A stretch of 46,431 nucleotides of DNA, taken from positions 1 through 46,431 of the forward strand of contig JAUZRW010000015.1 in the NCBI GenBank assembly GCA_030950085.1, in the 5' to 3' direction. Positions 16,434 through 26,029 of the stretch are shown piece by piece. Numbering within the stretch: position 1 is the first letter of the stretch; each line of letters opens with the position of its first letter. The stretch is from Anaerolineae bacterium. GTDB lineage: Bacteria > Chloroflexota > Anaerolineae > Aggregatilineales > Phototrophicaceae. The position numbers were made by a program, and so were the translations under genes. The notes under the pieces were generated by a model that saw nothing but the letters and a program-made list of their open reading frames with translations, did no database searches and had not been told where the DNA came from.

Positions 16434-17224
16434 GTGGCAACATTTGTCGATACAGACGAAGAAATCATACGGGGCTTTGACCTTGCCGTCACAAAACGTT
16501 TAACGCATTACTTGATGCCGCATAAACGTCACCTCATCGTAGCGATTATTGCCATGTTGTTCAGTGTAATATCCACTGTGGCAGGACCCCCTCTCATTGG
16601 CTACGCGATTGATAATGGCATCCGCAAGAATAATATGGATGCTGTCATCATCAGCATTGTGACTTTTTTGATTTTACAAGGTCTAGGCTTTTTTGGCTTC
16701 CGTGTTCAATTGGCAAATATGGCGACGGCAGGACAAGCCATCATTCAGCGACTGCGCGATGAATTATTCGAGCATGTGCAATTTCTGTCGGTATCATTTT
16801 TCACACCCTACGAACCCGGACGCTTGATTGCCCGTATCATCAGTGATGTGAATACGCTGCGTGAAGCGATTACCCTTGCAGTTGTCGGCAGTGTCCGCAA
16901 GATACTGACTCTCATCGGTATTGTCATTTCGATGTTACTGATTAATCCATTGCTAACCCTAGTAGCCTTCGGTGTTCTGGTAGTATTGGTGATTATTGCG
17001 AATTTCTGGCGCATCTATATACACAAACCGAGAAATTAATCCAAGATGCGCTTGATACAGTGCTTGAGGGACACACAAGTTTTGTCATTGCCCATCGCCT
17101 CAGTACAATTGTGGACTCAGATATCATCGTTGTGATGGAGAACGGGCGCATCATTGAGCAAGGGTCTCACGAAGAATTACTTGAAATGCGCGGCAAATAT
17201 CACGCATTGTATACCCTCGTTTAG
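16434..17224 (+). pseudogene. ABC exporter half-gene with internal deletion and frameshift (second of pair)
   Basis: An open frame from 16434 to 17039 encodes about 195 residues of an exporter membrane domain (LTHYLMPHKRHLIVAIIAML, SVSFFTPYEPGRLIARIISD, then helices 3-4), and stops soon after FWRIYI. In another frame, from about 17021 to the TAG at 17222, the true C terminus of the ATPase domain follows: TQTEKLIQDALDTVLEGHTS, then FVIAHRLSTI with the H-loop His, VVMENGRIIEQGSHEELLE. Everything between (helices 5-6, Walker A, signature, Walker B) is gone. The start is two bases after the previous stop, as in intact heterodimeric exporter operons, so the ancestral order is kept. Confidence 0.85.
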
Positions 17225-17251
17225 CCACCTTATTTTGGAAAGATACTTGTT

Positions 17252-18316
17252 ATGTCTGATGCACTGGTTTATGTAGCGCAAAATGAGATTTATCGCTTTG
17301 TATACCAAGCCTTGATTGCTGCTGGTGTGCGTGAAGAGGTCGCAGAGTTGACTGCAAAAGGCTTATGGTCTACCTCATTACGCGGAGTCGATTCACATGG
17401 CGTTCGTTTGCTGGTTCATTATGTTCATGAGCTACGGGGCGGTGTCGTCAATCCTAATCCTAATTTTGTCTGGCAACAAACCGCCGCTTCCACAGGAACT
17501 TTAGATGCTGACCACAGTTTCGGTCACGCTTCGGGAATGATTGCCATGCGTCACGCTATTGAACTCGCACAAGAAGCTGGAACAGGCTTTGTATCAGTTA
17601 GAAACTCGACTCATTGTGGCGCGATGGCTTATTTTGGGCTGGAAGCTGCGGCACACGATATGATTGGATTAGCCTTCACTCATGCTACGCCAAAAGTACA
17701 ATCACCCGGCGCAACACAACCCTTTTTTGGCACGAACCCAATTTGTGTGGCTGCCCCGATGCAGAACGAAGCCCCTTTTTCCTTTGATTCTGCGATTTCG
17801 CAATTCAGTTTCAACAAAGTGCATCAGTACCGTGAGGACGGCTTACCCCTCCCAGAAAATATCGCCTCCGACGAAAATGGTCAGATGACAACCGACGCGC
17901 ACGCGGCATTTCAACTATTGCCAATCGGTATCTATAAAGGATTTGGCATGGCAATGATGGTTGATATGTTCAGTGGGTTACTGTCAGGGATGCCAACGGG
18001 TGATGATGTATCGTCTATGTTCGATGGCAACTTCTCGCATAGACGATTTATAGGGCATTTCTTCGGCGCATTTAAGATTAGTGCCTTCATTGATGTTGAT
18101 GACTTCAAGCAACAACTCCAAATGAATGCCGATAAAATTCGCAAGCAAGCGCGTCTTGATGAGAATATTCCTGTCATGGTTCCCGGCGACCCCCAAAAAA
18201 TAACCGAAGCACAACGCCGCAAAGACGGTATTCCCGTTAAGCCTTTTGATATCGAACGCTTCCAAACACTGGCTTCTGAGTTGGGGATTGAACCTTTGAA
18301 CACATCATACAATTAG
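17252..18316 (+). CDS. Ldh_2-family malate/L-lactate/ureidoglycolate-type dehydrogenase
   Basis: NAD(P)-dependent oxidoreductase of 354 residues in the malate/lactate dehydrogenase-2 family, which has its own fold, different from Rossmann lactate dehydrogenases. Seen: GVDSHGVRLLVHYV (35-48) with the family DSHG motif, NSTHCGAMAYFG near 118-129 holding the conserved His, PFFGTNPICVAAP, and LLPIGIYKGFGMAMMVDMFSGLLSG, the usual C-terminal signature. Family members oxidise 2-hydroxy acids such as malate, lactate, ureidoglycolate or sulfolactate; the substrate here cannot be told. GGAAAG lies before the ATG. Its 3' end overlaps the convergent response-regulator gene by four bases. The remnant exporter upstream ends 27 bases before it, so the two could once have shared a transcript. 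Confidence 0.88.
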   Translation: MSDALVYVAQNEIYRFVYQALIAAGVREEVAELTAKGLWSTSLRGVDSHGVRLLVHYVHELRGGVVNPNPNFVWQQTAASTGTLDADHSFGHASGMIAMRHAIELAQEAGTGFVSVRNSTHCGAMAYFGLEAAAHDMIGLAFTHATPKVQSPGATQPFFGTNPICVAAPMQNEAPFSFDSAISQFSFNKVHQYREDGLPLPENIASDENGQMTTDAHAAFQLLPIGIYKGFGMAMMVDMFSGLLSGMPTGDDVSSMFDGNFSHRRFIGHFFGAFKISAFIDVDDFKQQLQMNADKIRKQARLDENIPVMVPGDPQKITEAQRRKDGIPVKPFDIERFQTLASELGIEPLNTSYN

Positions 18317-18957
18317 TCCGATTGCACGAGTCCGTGTCGCCATGCGATAGCAGCCGCTTGTGTTCTATCTGAGACATCCAATTTGGTGAATATGACACTG
18401 ACGTAATTCCGCACTGTGCCTTCGGCAAGGTGAATACGTTCGGCAATATCGGCATTGCTCAAGCCATTTGCCAGTAAAGCGAGTATTTCGCGTTCACGTT
18501 GGTTGAGTTTTTCCGCCAGCGTTGAGTCTGTCGGTGTACCATGTTGCACCACGCGATACAATGTGTCCATGACTTGTGGTGAGACGGTTGTTTCGCCTTT
18601 TGCAGTGCGATAAATTGCCGCCACAATCTCATCACGCGGCGAATCTTTCAGCAGGTAGCCCGAAGCCCCCGCACGTATGGCATCAACCACCCATTCATCG
18701 GCATCATAAGTCGTCAATACCAAGATTTTCACTTTCGGAAAGCGTTCTCGAATACGACGAGTCGCTTGTACCCCTGTCATGACGGGCATTTTCAGATCCA
18801 TTAACACCAAGTCAGGCATCAGTGCTTCGACTTTTTCCAGTGCATCTGCCCCGTTTTCGGCAGTGCCAATCACTTCAATATCCGATGATGCCCCAACAAT
18901 CAATTCTAAGCCATCACGGGCGAGTGCTTGGTCATCGACAATCAAAACTTTCAACAT
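18313..18957 (-). CDS. NarL/LuxR-family response regulator
   Basis: Transcription regulator of 214 residues. The receiver domain has the acidic pocket (VDDQ at 8-11), the phospho-acceptor Asp54 in LVLMDLKMP, the switch Thr pair (LVLTTYDADEW) and the conserved Lys in GYLLKDSP. The C-terminal LuxR-type helix-turn-helix is clear (LNQREREILALLANGLSNAD, then IAERIHLAEGTVRNYVSVIF, KLDVSDRTQAA). Genes are 14 bases apart, with the kinase gene first on the minus strand, so the two are co-transcribed and form a cognate pair. Its targets are unknown; no signal in the window ties it to a promoter. The 3' end overlaps the Ldh_2 gene. Confidence 0.94.
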   Translation of the reverse strand: MLKVLIVDDQALARDGLELIVGASSDIEVIGTAENGADALEKVEALMPDLVLMDLKMPVMTGVQATRRIRERFPKVKILVLTTYDADEWVVDAIRAGASGYLLKDSPRDEIVAAIYRTAKGETTVSPQVMDTLYRVVQHGTPTDSTLAEKLNQREREILALLANGLSNADIAERIHLAEGTVRNYVSVIFTKLDVSDRTQAAAIAWRHGLVQSD

Positions 18958-18971
18958 ACGCTAGACCTTCG

Positions 18972-20216
18972 CTAGACTTTCAATTGCAAGCTAATTCGTG
19001 TGCCGACTTGTGGCTCACTTTCAATTGATAATACAGCATCACACAATGCCGCGCGCTCTTTCATGCCCACCAAGCCATAATGACCATTCGGTGGTGCTTC
19101 TTCGGTATCAAAACCCACCCCATTATCCCGAATACGAAGTTCAATTTGCCGCTTTTTGCTAGAAAGAGTCAACCATAAATCGCTTGCTTCGGCATGTTGA
19201 ACCGCATTATTGAGTGCCTCTTCTGCCACACGATAAAGATTAATCTCGGTTTCCGCCGGAATCTCTGCCATTGCATCAGGCATATTCACATGCAGTCGAA
19301 ATCCGGCACGTTCGGCTGCTTTTTCTGCTACCGCTTCTAATGCCATTGTTAGTCCCAAATCATCTAAGGGACTAGAGCGTAATGCGGTTAAAGCCTTGCG
19401 AGTTTCTTGTAAGCCATCACGAGTCACTTGCCGAATAGTATCAATTCGCTGTCGGGCAAGGTCAGGTGAAGACTCCCAAATCGCAGTCACCGCTTCGAGT
19501 TGAATCGCTACTGCACTCAGGGTATGAGCAAGCGTATCATGTAAATCGCGTGCCATGCGATTGCGCTCACGGCTAATAGCGAGTTGCTCCAATGTCACAG
19601 CGAATTGTGCCAGTTGTTTATTCGCCTCTCGCAACGATTCGCGTTGCCGCCGTTGTGCCGAAATCAAGCGCGAAATAACATAGCCTATCGCTAGGAAAAT
19701 GATATTCCGAATCACAGCCTGCTCAAAAACGATATTCACAGCCACACTGCCTTCATTGGCAAGCGCCACCCCGAAAAAAAGTTCAAGCCCTGTTGAAATG
19801 GCACTAAATATGATAACCACAATAAAACCATATTGTGCCGCAACCACCATCAAGGGCGCAAATAACCACAATATCAATATGTCACCATCCCCGGCAGCGG
19901 CTTCCCCCCTTAGACCTGTTTCCAAACGAGCAGCAACCGCAAAAGCCATCGCCACAATCGGCATAATCGTTGTCGCAATCAAGGCAAGCGGCAAATACAC
20001 ACGCTTAAACCAGCGTTGTAAACGTTTAATCCGCAAATACAAAAGCAGAATCGACGTATGTAGCAGCATCAACACAACCAGAACAGGCGCACCGGCATCA
20101 GTTGAATCTTCTAATGAAAGCAGCCCAACAATGAGCAGCAGCCATTGAATGGTCATAAAGATGCGAAATAGCGAGAGTAAACCCGGTTCAATATAAGATG
20201 GTTTTGTGTTTTCCAT
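18972..20216 (-). CDS. Membrane sensor histidine kinase (HisKA_3 / NarX-DegS type)
   Basis: Kinase of 414 residues from the ATG at 20216. About six hydrophobic helices fill residues 11-185, with no large outside domain, so it probably senses within the membrane or through a short loop. A coiled linker (about 188-218) leads to the HisKA_3 motif ERNRMARDLHDTLAHTLSAV with phospho-accepting His226. The ATPase part has the N-box (NLYRVAEEALNNAVQHA), the G1 box (LRIRDNGVGFD) and the G2 region (GHYGLVGMKERAA). An in-frame GTG at 20258 would add 14 residues; neither start has a clear ribosome site, and the ATG was preferred because the extension has no support. It is paired with the downstream regulator. 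Confidence 0.92.
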   Translation of the reverse strand: MENTKPSYIEPGLLSLFRIFMTIQWLLLIVGLLSLEDSTDAGAPVLVVLMLLHTSILLLYLRIKRLQRWFKRVYLPLALIATTIMPIVAMAFAVAARLETGLRGEAAAGDGDILILWLFAPLMVVAAQYGFIVVIIFSAISTGLELFFGVALANEGSVAVNIVFEQAVIRNIIFLAIGYVISRLISAQRRQRESLREANKQLAQFAVTLEQLAISRERNRMARDLHDTLAHTLSAVAIQLEAVTAIWESSPDLARQRIDTIRQVTRDGLQETRKALTALRSSPLDDLGLTMALEAVAEKAAERAGFRLHVNMPDAMAEIPAETEINLYRVAEEALNNAVQHAEASDLWLTLSSKKRQIELRIRDNGVGFDTEEAPPNGHYGLVGMKERAALCDAVLSIESEPQVGTRISLQLKV

Positions 20217-20399
20217 ACTATTTATTTTAGCACGATAAATTCTGGCAGTAGATGACACGTAGCACGTCTTGATATGACTGCCATCACATTCATTCCCTGA
20301 TACACCTCACGTCGATACAGGATTCGCATGACTTCACGTATTTTGGATTACAGGTTTTAATGAGGGTATCTTATATTCATCAAACGAAAGGATTTATCC

Positions 20400-20921
20400 A
20401 TGGGCATTGGCGATATTATGGCATTGGTCAGCTTCATCTTCGGAATGATAATCGCGTATCCGGCGCTGCTAATTTTCCTGAATCTTCTAATTTCTGGTAG
20501 AACAAGCAAAGCTGCACACCGTCTCAATCGTGGGATGAAGTTACCCTTCTTTGTGGGACTCATCATCGCCACATTGGGCGGGTTTGCTGTTGTCGCCTTA
20601 CTTTCTGTCGGGAGTGTCTTGCAATTCTTCGGCGTGGTTCTGTATCTCATACTCTCATTTTGGGGGACAATTGGAATCGCAGGATTAGCACGAGTTTTTG
20701 GAGACCGACTCGCAGAACTGAGCGATAAAAACCCCTCGCCACTGTATAAGATGCTATCCGGTGGTGCTATTTTGTCACTGGCATTCGCTTTTCCATTAAT
20801 TGGTTGGTTCGTTTTACTTCCGATAGGCACAATCATTGGACTCGGTGCAGCAACGCTCAGTCTCGTGACTCGCATCCCCAAAAATACACCTGACGAAACA
20901 GTAAACATAACAATCTCATGA
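20400..20921 (+). CDS. Four-helix membrane protein of unknown function
   Basis: Hydrophobic protein of 173 residues with a ribosome site (AAAGGA) before the ATG. Helices lie at about 6-32, 48-70, 74-98 and 118-152. A cytoplasmic-type loop of charged residues (GDRLAELSDKNPSPLYKM) precedes the last hydrophobic block. The pattern of LPFFVGLIIATLGG, FWGTIGIAGLARVFG and AFPLIGWFVLLPIG resembles the C-terminal membrane part of some polymer-forming (bactofilin-like) proteins of Chloroflexota, but no bactofilin domain is present. It overlaps the DUF1800 gene by four bases (ATGA), so the two are translationally coupled and may act together. Confidence 0.75.
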   Translation: MGIGDIMALVSFIFGMIIAYPALLIFLNLLISGRTSKAAHRLNRGMKLPFFVGLIIATLGGFAVVALLSVGSVLQFFGVVLYLILSFWGTIGIAGLARVFGDRLAELSDKNPSPLYKMLSGGAILSLAFAFPLIGWFVLLPIGTIIGLGAATLSLVTRIPKNTPDETVNITIS

Positions 20922-22378
20922 CACATTCACGACGAAATTTCTTGAAGCTGATGGCATTAGGAGCAGTTGCGGCAGGATGCAGTCCCATCATTGATAACCA
21001 ATTGCAACCCCCCATGCCGGATGCGACCAATCTCATAGCAGCACAAACAGCGACACCGATTGTACATTTGCTGAATCGAACGACCTTCGGGGCAACATCG
21101 ACACTCGTACAAGACGTTGAAACAGTCGGCATGGAAACATGGCTAGAACAACAATTTGACTATCCAGCGATTGATGATTGGCAAATGAACCTGCGCTTGC
21201 GTCGCTTAGATACACTGACTATGACAGCAGCCGATTTACTGTCATTCACACGGACACCCGATAAACGTTATGTGGCAAACGAATTGGCAGCAGCGATGCT
21301 CATCAAGGCAATTTACTCCAAACGCCAATTTTACGAGGTGCTAGTCAATTTCTGGAGTGACCATTTCAACATCTATCACTTCAAAAAAACGACCTATACG
21401 CTAAAAACAGTCGATGACCGTGAAGTCATTCGTCCGCACGCACTCGGCAATTTTGGCGATATGTTACGCGCTTCAGCACATAGTCCGGCAATGCTCGTTT
21501 ATCTCGATAACATTGCTAACGAAAAGAGCCATCCCAACGAAAACTATGCCCGTGAAATCATGGAATTGCATACATTAGGAGTCGATGGGGGCTACACAGA
21601 AAATGATGTACAGGAAGTTGCACGCTGTTTTACGGGTTGGTCAGTGAGTAACAGAGGTGCGTTTGAATATCGCCCAGAATGGCATGATGACGGCGAAAAA
21701 CAGGTTCTCGGTCATACGATTGCTGCCGGAGGTGGCAAATCTGATGGAGACCGCGTACTCGAAATTTTGATAAACCACCCGAATACCGCCCGTTATCTAG
21801 TAACGAAATTGGTGCGCCGATTTGTTGCCGATGACCCTCCGACACCATTAGTCAATGACCTCACCGGTACATGGCGTGAATCTAATGGCGATATTCCAAC
21901 TGTGATGCGCCGCTTGTTGCAGCACGATTTATTCTGGACTGCACCGCCTAAGTTCAAACGCCCCTTAGAGATGGTGATTTCGCTGCTGCGTGCGACAAAT
22001 GCTACCTATAATGGTAAAACCGCCCTCGTTCAACGCTTACAAACGATGGGGCAACGTCCGTTCGGCTTTGCGACACCCGATGGCTACCCCGATAGAGCCG
22101 ATGAATGGCGCGGTAGTCTTGTTCCGCGTTGGAATTTTGCGCTAGATGCTGTCCATGGCGGTCAAGGAGGAGTCTCTATTCCGATAGGGGATTGGCAACA
22201 ATTCGCAGGAGACGATGCTATCAACCGACTCGGACAGGCTATTTTATTGCGCGATTTGACTCCGCAAGAAAATCAAGCCATTTTGTCCGTTGTCGGTGAA
22301 AAAGACCGCTACAACCAAAGCGATATCCGTACTTTGCTGGCAATGCTGCTCAGTAGTCCAGCCTTTCAATGGCGATAA
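20918..22378 (+). CDS. DUF1800 family Tat-exported lipoprotein
   Basis: Protein of 486 residues. The N terminus is a twin-arginine signal (SRRNFLKLM) followed by a lipobox (AVAAGC, Cys21), so it is exported folded and may be lipid-anchored. The mature protein is DUF1800: HLLNRTTFGATSTLVQDVET near residue 50, LVNFWSDHFNIYHFK, and HPNENYAREIMELHTLGVDG followed by YTENDVQEVARCFTGW, then FGFATPDGYPDRADEW. The family is widespread and almost always next to a DUF1501 gene, as here (the next gene starts 13 bases on). The molecular function is unknown; the two proteins probably form a complex outside the membrane. Confidence 0.93.
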   Translation: MTHSRRNFLKLMALGAVAAGCSPIIDNQLQPPMPDATNLIAAQTATPIVHLLNRTTFGATSTLVQDVETVGMETWLEQQFDYPAIDDWQMNLRLRRLDTLTMTAADLLSFTRTPDKRYVANELAAAMLIKAIYSKRQFYEVLVNFWSDHFNIYHFKKTTYTLKTVDDREVIRPHALGNFGDMLRASAHSPAMLVYLDNIANEKSHPNENYAREIMELHTLGVDGGYTENDVQEVARCFTGWSVSNRGAFEYRPEWHDDGEKQVLGHTIAAGGGKSDGDRVLEILINHPNTARYLVTKLVRRFVADDPPTPLVNDLTGTWRESNGDIPTVMRRLLQHDLFWTAPPKFKRPLEMVISLLRATNATYNGKTALVQRLQTMGQRPFGFATPDGYPDRADEWRGSLVPRWNFALDAVHGGQGGVSIPIGDWQQFAGDDAINRLGQAILLRDLTPQENQAILSVVGEKDRYNQSDIRTLLAMLLSSPAFQWR

Positions 22379-22391
22379 GGAGACATAATTG

Positions 22392-23642
22392 ATGACAACT
22401 TCACGACGCTCATTTTTGAAATCTGCCGGAATTGTAGGAGCAGGTTTATTCTTGCAAGACCTCTATCCAAGTTGGATGCCACGCCTTGCCTTCGCACAAA
22501 ACGGCGCTTCCGGCGATGTCATTGTCTGTGTGTTTTTGCGCGGCGGAGCTGATGCCTTGAATATCGTTGTACCATTTGGCGATGACGATTATTATCGCGC
22601 CCGTCCAACATTGTCACTCGCACCGCCAGATAGCAGTAACAATAGTGCGGTACTCGAACTCACGGACTTTTTCGGACTCAATCCGGATATGGCAGCAATG
22701 CACGAACTCCTGACATCCGGTCAGATGACAGCGATTCATGCTGTGGGTGCGCCCCATGTTTCACGCAGCCACTTTGAAGCAATGGATTTAATCGAACGCG
22801 GAACAGATGGCTCTCAGGGCGCAAACACCGGCTGGCTAGGACGTTACTTGTCACAGACTGCCAGCGACACAGATACCCCCTTGCGTGCTATTGGTTGGAG
22901 CGATAGCCTGCAAACCAGTCTACTTGGCTATATTCCGGCAACCGCCCTACGCTCGATTACCGATTATCATTTAGCGAGTGAAAATGCCGAATCTTTTCAA
23001 GCCTCTATGTCACAGATGTATCAATCCGATGATGCTCTCACGCAAGCAGCACAATCAACAATCGACACACTCAATCTGGTGCAACAAATCGACGTGGATA
23101 ATTATATTGCAGCAAATAACGCACAGTATTATGAAACGAATCTCGGACGGGCATTGAAGCAAACGGCGGCACTCATTAAAGCCGATGCTGGTTTAGAAGT
23201 CGCTTGTATTGATATGGGCGGCTTTGATACCCACATTGCACAAGGGAATATCGTCGGGACGGGCATTGGCGAGTTTCCATTTTTGGTGAAAGAACTCGCC
23301 GACAATCTACGCGCCTTCCACGATGATTTACTGAATCACATCCATAAAGTCACAGTCGTCGTCATGTCGGAATTTGGGCGACGGGTACAAGAAAATGGGG
23401 CTACCGGAACAGACCATGGGCATGGCGGCGTAATGTTTGTCATGAGTTCTGATTTACAACCTGTAACCGTGCATGGTCAGTGGCCCGGTATCAATTCGCG
23501 CTTCCTTGATAATGGCGATTTGGCGATTACCAACGATTATCGTGATGTTTTGAGCGAAATTATGCTACAACGGACAACAATTGGCTCTGTGAACAATGTC
23601 TTCCCGAATTATCGCAGCACGCCTATTGGATTATACCGCTAA
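22392..23642 (+). CDS. DUF1501 family Tat-exported protein
   Basis: Protein of 416 residues from the ATG at 22392; a TTG three bases upstream is in frame, but AAGGAG lies nine bases before the ATG. A Tat signal is present (SRRSFLKSAG, hydrophobic stretch, AFAQNG cleavage region near 37). DUF1501 motifs: VIVCVFLRGGADALNIVVPF, APHVSRSHFEAMD, IDMGGFDTHIAQ, VVVMSEFGRRVQ and GTDHGHGGVMFVM. The domain belongs to the alkaline-phosphatase/sulfatase-like superfamily by fold, with His/Asp metal-site residues. It is the usual partner of DUF1800. No substrate is known. Confidence 0.93.
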   Translation: MTTSRRSFLKSAGIVGAGLFLQDLYPSWMPRLAFAQNGASGDVIVCVFLRGGADALNIVVPFGDDDYYRARPTLSLAPPDSSNNSAVLELTDFFGLNPDMAAMHELLTSGQMTAIHAVGAPHVSRSHFEAMDLIERGTDGSQGANTGWLGRYLSQTASDTDTPLRAIGWSDSLQTSLLGYIPATALRSITDYHLASENAESFQASMSQMYQSDDALTQAAQSTIDTLNLVQQIDVDNYIAANNAQYYETNLGRALKQTAALIKADAGLEVACIDMGGFDTHIAQGNIVGTGIGEFPFLVKELADNLRAFHDDLLNHIHKVTVVVMSEFGRRVQENGATGTDHGHGGVMFVMSSDLQPVTVHGQWPGINSRFLDNGDLAITNDYRDVLSEIMLQRTTIGSVNNVFPNYRSTPIGLYR

Positions 23643-23716
23643 ATGGTCTAATGCAGTCTGTCACATTATTCGGTAAAATCGTAGCATAAATAATGATGAT
23701 GTGATGGAGGTTTTTC

Positions 23717-24613
23717 ATGATTAGATTAGCCAATGCACCCTGTTCATGGGGTGTGATTGAAAATGTTGAAGGCGAGCGATACGATTATGTGCGTGTTCTC
23801 GATGAATTAGCGGCTACTGGCTATGCTGGCACAGAATTGGGCGATTGGGGATTTATGCCAACAGACCCCACTCGCCTCACACAAGAATTGGAATCGCGCA
23901 ATCTGGATTTATTAGCCTCGTGGGTCAGTGTCAAGTTGCATGATGCCGATGAACACGCCAATAGTATCGCTGATTGTGTGCGAACAGCCAAATTACTGGC
24001 GGCTGTGGGTGGCAAAGATAACTTTATCGTCCTTGGCAATGACCCCTATGTTGACCCTGTACGCACGAAAAACGCAGGTCGTATCAAGCCCGAACAAGCG
24101 ATGACAGATGCACAATGGCAAATTTTCGCTGAGGGGGCAAATAAAGTTGCTCAAGCTGTCATGGATGAAAGCGGATTACGAACCGTGATGCACCATCACA
24201 TCGGCACATGGATTGAAACGCCACCAGAAACCGCAAAACTCCTCAGCATGACCAATCCGGACATTCTCGGTCTCGTCTTTGATACCGGACATTGGACATT
24301 CGGCGGTGGTGACGCTGTTGAGGGCATTAAGCAGCACAAAGACCGCATCTGGCATGTGCATTTTAAGGACTGCGAGCCTCATATTGCTGCCCAATCGCGT
24401 GTCGAAGAATGGGATGGCGTGACCTCTGTAGGCAAGGGCATTTTCTGTGAACTCGGACAAGGCGCAGTCGATTTTCCGGCGGTGCTACAAACCCTGAACG
24501 ATATGAATTATGAGGGCTGGGTTGTAGTCGAACAAGACGTATTGCCCGGCATGGGGTCGCCCAAAGCAAGTGCCCAACGTAACCGCGATTATCTCAAAAG
24601 TATTGGCTTGTAA
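23717..24613 (+). CDS. Sugar phosphate isomerase/epimerase (IolE-like TIM barrel)
   Basis: Cytoplasmic protein of 298 residues of the xylose-isomerase-like TIM barrel family, closest by eye to 2-keto-myo-inositol dehydratase (IolE). Seen: [11 protein letters not shown] at 6-16, the strand end ending in TELGDWG with Glu40, [12 protein letters not shown] with a probable catalytic or metal His, [22 protein letters not shown] and [11 protein letters not shown]. These Glu/Asp/His residues at strand ends form the divalent metal site in the family. A strong ribosome site (GGAGG) precedes the ATG. No other iol genes are nearby, so inosose as substrate is uncertain; a keto-sugar epimerase is the alternative. 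It is preceded by the DUF1501 gene after a 74-base gap and may have its own promoter. Confidence 0.82.
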   Translation: MIRLANAPCSWGVIENVEGERYDYVRVLDELAATGYAGTELGDWGFMPTDPTRLTQELESRNLDLLASWVSVKLHDADEHANSIADCVRTAKLLAAVGGKDNFIVLGNDPYVDPVRTKNAGRIKPEQAMTDAQWQIFAEGANKVAQAVMDESGLRTVMHHHIGTWIETPPETAKLLSMTNPDILGLVFDTGHWTFGGGDAVEGIKQHKDRIWHVHFKDCEPHIAAQSRVEEWDGVTSVGKGIFCELGQGAVDFPAVLQTLNDMNYEGWVVVEQDVLPGMGSPKASAQRNRDYLKSIGL

Positions 24614-24629
24614 ATAACTATCGTCGGAA

Positions 24630-25928
24630 TTAGTCCCCAACCGTGACACTGCTTTGTGCAAATTTTTGCTTGCGCTGAATCGGGTCACGCATGAGGAACA
24701 ATAGAATAATCGCAGTTAGGACACCAAAAAATATTGCAACACCGAAAGTCGCATTGAAGCCTGTACTATCTGCCAACCATCCGCCAAAAATCGGAGCAAT
24801 CAATGTTGCAGGGGCAATTAGCGTATTCGACATACCAATATACAGGGGTCGCTCACTTTCTGAGCCAAATTCTGATGAGAGTGCCAGTATAGATGTCCAT
24901 TGCGTTGAACTGACAATGCCTGTTACAGCAAAAACCGCATAAAACCAGTCCAAACTAGGCGCGTACAAAGCTAATCCTGCCGAAACCGCCATCAATAAAT
25001 TACCAAATGCAAATACGACACGATGCCCTACGCGGTCTCCGAGCCATCCAAGTATTGGACTCGATACTGTTTGGCTAATGAACAAAACTGCTGTCATTGT
25101 GCCAGCCACTTTGGGCGACATATCATGTGTGCGAACCGCAAATATGGTATAAAACGCCATCGCCATCACTGAAAATTGCGAAAACGAACGCGCCACCAAG
25201 AACCAGCGAAAATCTGAATGATGCTGCAAAATGTCTCTGAACTTATCCCAGAATTGATAAGACGTATTTGTCTCCGGTGTCAATATCTCTGCTTCAGTCT
25301 CAGGCTCACGCATCAGCATCAAAAACGCCAACGAAATCATCATGCTGAGACCCGCTAACAAGAAGATAAACGCATAATTATTGGGGAAAGCTATTGCACC
25401 GAGTAGTAAACCTGCGACGACTGCCCCACCACTTCCCAACAAATTCGCGCCCGACGACTGGATGCCATAAAATGTCCCACGACGCACTTGTGGAATAACT
25501 TTGCTAATCATACTTTGCCACGGTGTCCCAGTGAAGCCGCCGCCGATAGATTGCCACGATAGAATTAGAATCGTCAACACTAAAGCGAGATTCTTAGTCA
25601 TCGCCGGAAGAAAGAGTGCCACTAATGCCAAGCCGAAATATGGCAGGCGTTCATGCAGCGTCATCCAGAAAACCATCGGCTTGATACGCTTCAATTTTGA
25701 GACACGATGCGCTGTCAACAATTGGGGCAATTGCCAGCCGAGCATATGAATCGTTGCAATCAAGCCAATCAGAATCGTTGAATCGGTTAGGTAAGAAACA
25801 AAAAGTGGTAAGATAGTCACATACGATGCCAGCCCCAAAGCCAGACCGAAAAAGCAACCATCCAACACACCCATGACGAAATTGACCTTAAAGTGACGTT
25901 GTATTTCAGCGTTTGCCATACAATCCAT
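24630..25928 (-). CDS. Major facilitator superfamily transporter
   Basis: Permease of 432 residues with about 12 hydrophobic helices in two halves joined by a charged loop (about 205-225, EPETEAEILTPETN). MFS signatures: GWLGDRVGHRVVFAFGNLL in the loop 8-9 region, plus GFTGTPWQSMISKVIPQVRR in the first half. The N terminus (ANAEIQRHFKVNF) is cytoplasmic. An in-frame ATG at 25919 would shorten it by three residues; neither has a clear ribosome site. It converges on the TIM-barrel gene with 16 bases between stops. No homologue-specific residue reveals the substrate; related Chloroflexota proteins are annotated only as MFS transporters. Confidence 0.85.
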   Translation of the reverse strand: MDCMANAEIQRHFKVNFVMGVLDGCFFGLALGLASYVTILPLFVSYLTDSTILIGLIATIHMLGWQLPQLLTAHRVSKLKRIKPMVFWMTLHERLPYFGLALVALFLPAMTKNLALVLTILILSWQSIGGGFTGTPWQSMISKVIPQVRRGTFYGIQSSGANLLGSGGAVVAGLLLGAIAFPNNYAFIFLLAGLSMMISLAFLMLMREPETEAEILTPETNTSYQFWDKFRDILQHHSDFRWFLVARSFSQFSVMAMAFYTIFAVRTHDMSPKVAGTMTAVLFISQTVSSPILGWLGDRVGHRVVFAFGNLLMAVSAGLALYAPSLDWFYAVFAVTGIVSSTQWTSILALSSEFGSESERPLYIGMSNTLIAPATLIAPIFGGWLADSTGFNATFGVAIFFGVLTAIILLFLMRDPIQRKQKFAQSSVTVGD

Positions 25929-25935
25929 TCATGAT

Positions 25936-26005
25936 GTGAATCTGAAACTATTGCCAGTGTACCAGAAACTCCATAAGACCATTAAAACCTAGTGGTCAGA
26001 TTCAC
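25936..26005. repeat. Inverted repeat upstream of the MFS gene
   Basis: GTGAATCTGA (25936-25945) is matched perfectly by TCAGATTCAC (25996-26005), 50 bases apart, with a smaller GACC/GGTC hairpin inside. It lies between the end of the membrane-protein gene and the start of the MFS gene on the minus strand. It could be a hairpin that ends the upstream transcript or a pair of operator sites for the MFS gene. Confidence 0.45.
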
Positions 26006-26029
26006 AAAGCATTCACCATTTTTGAGATT

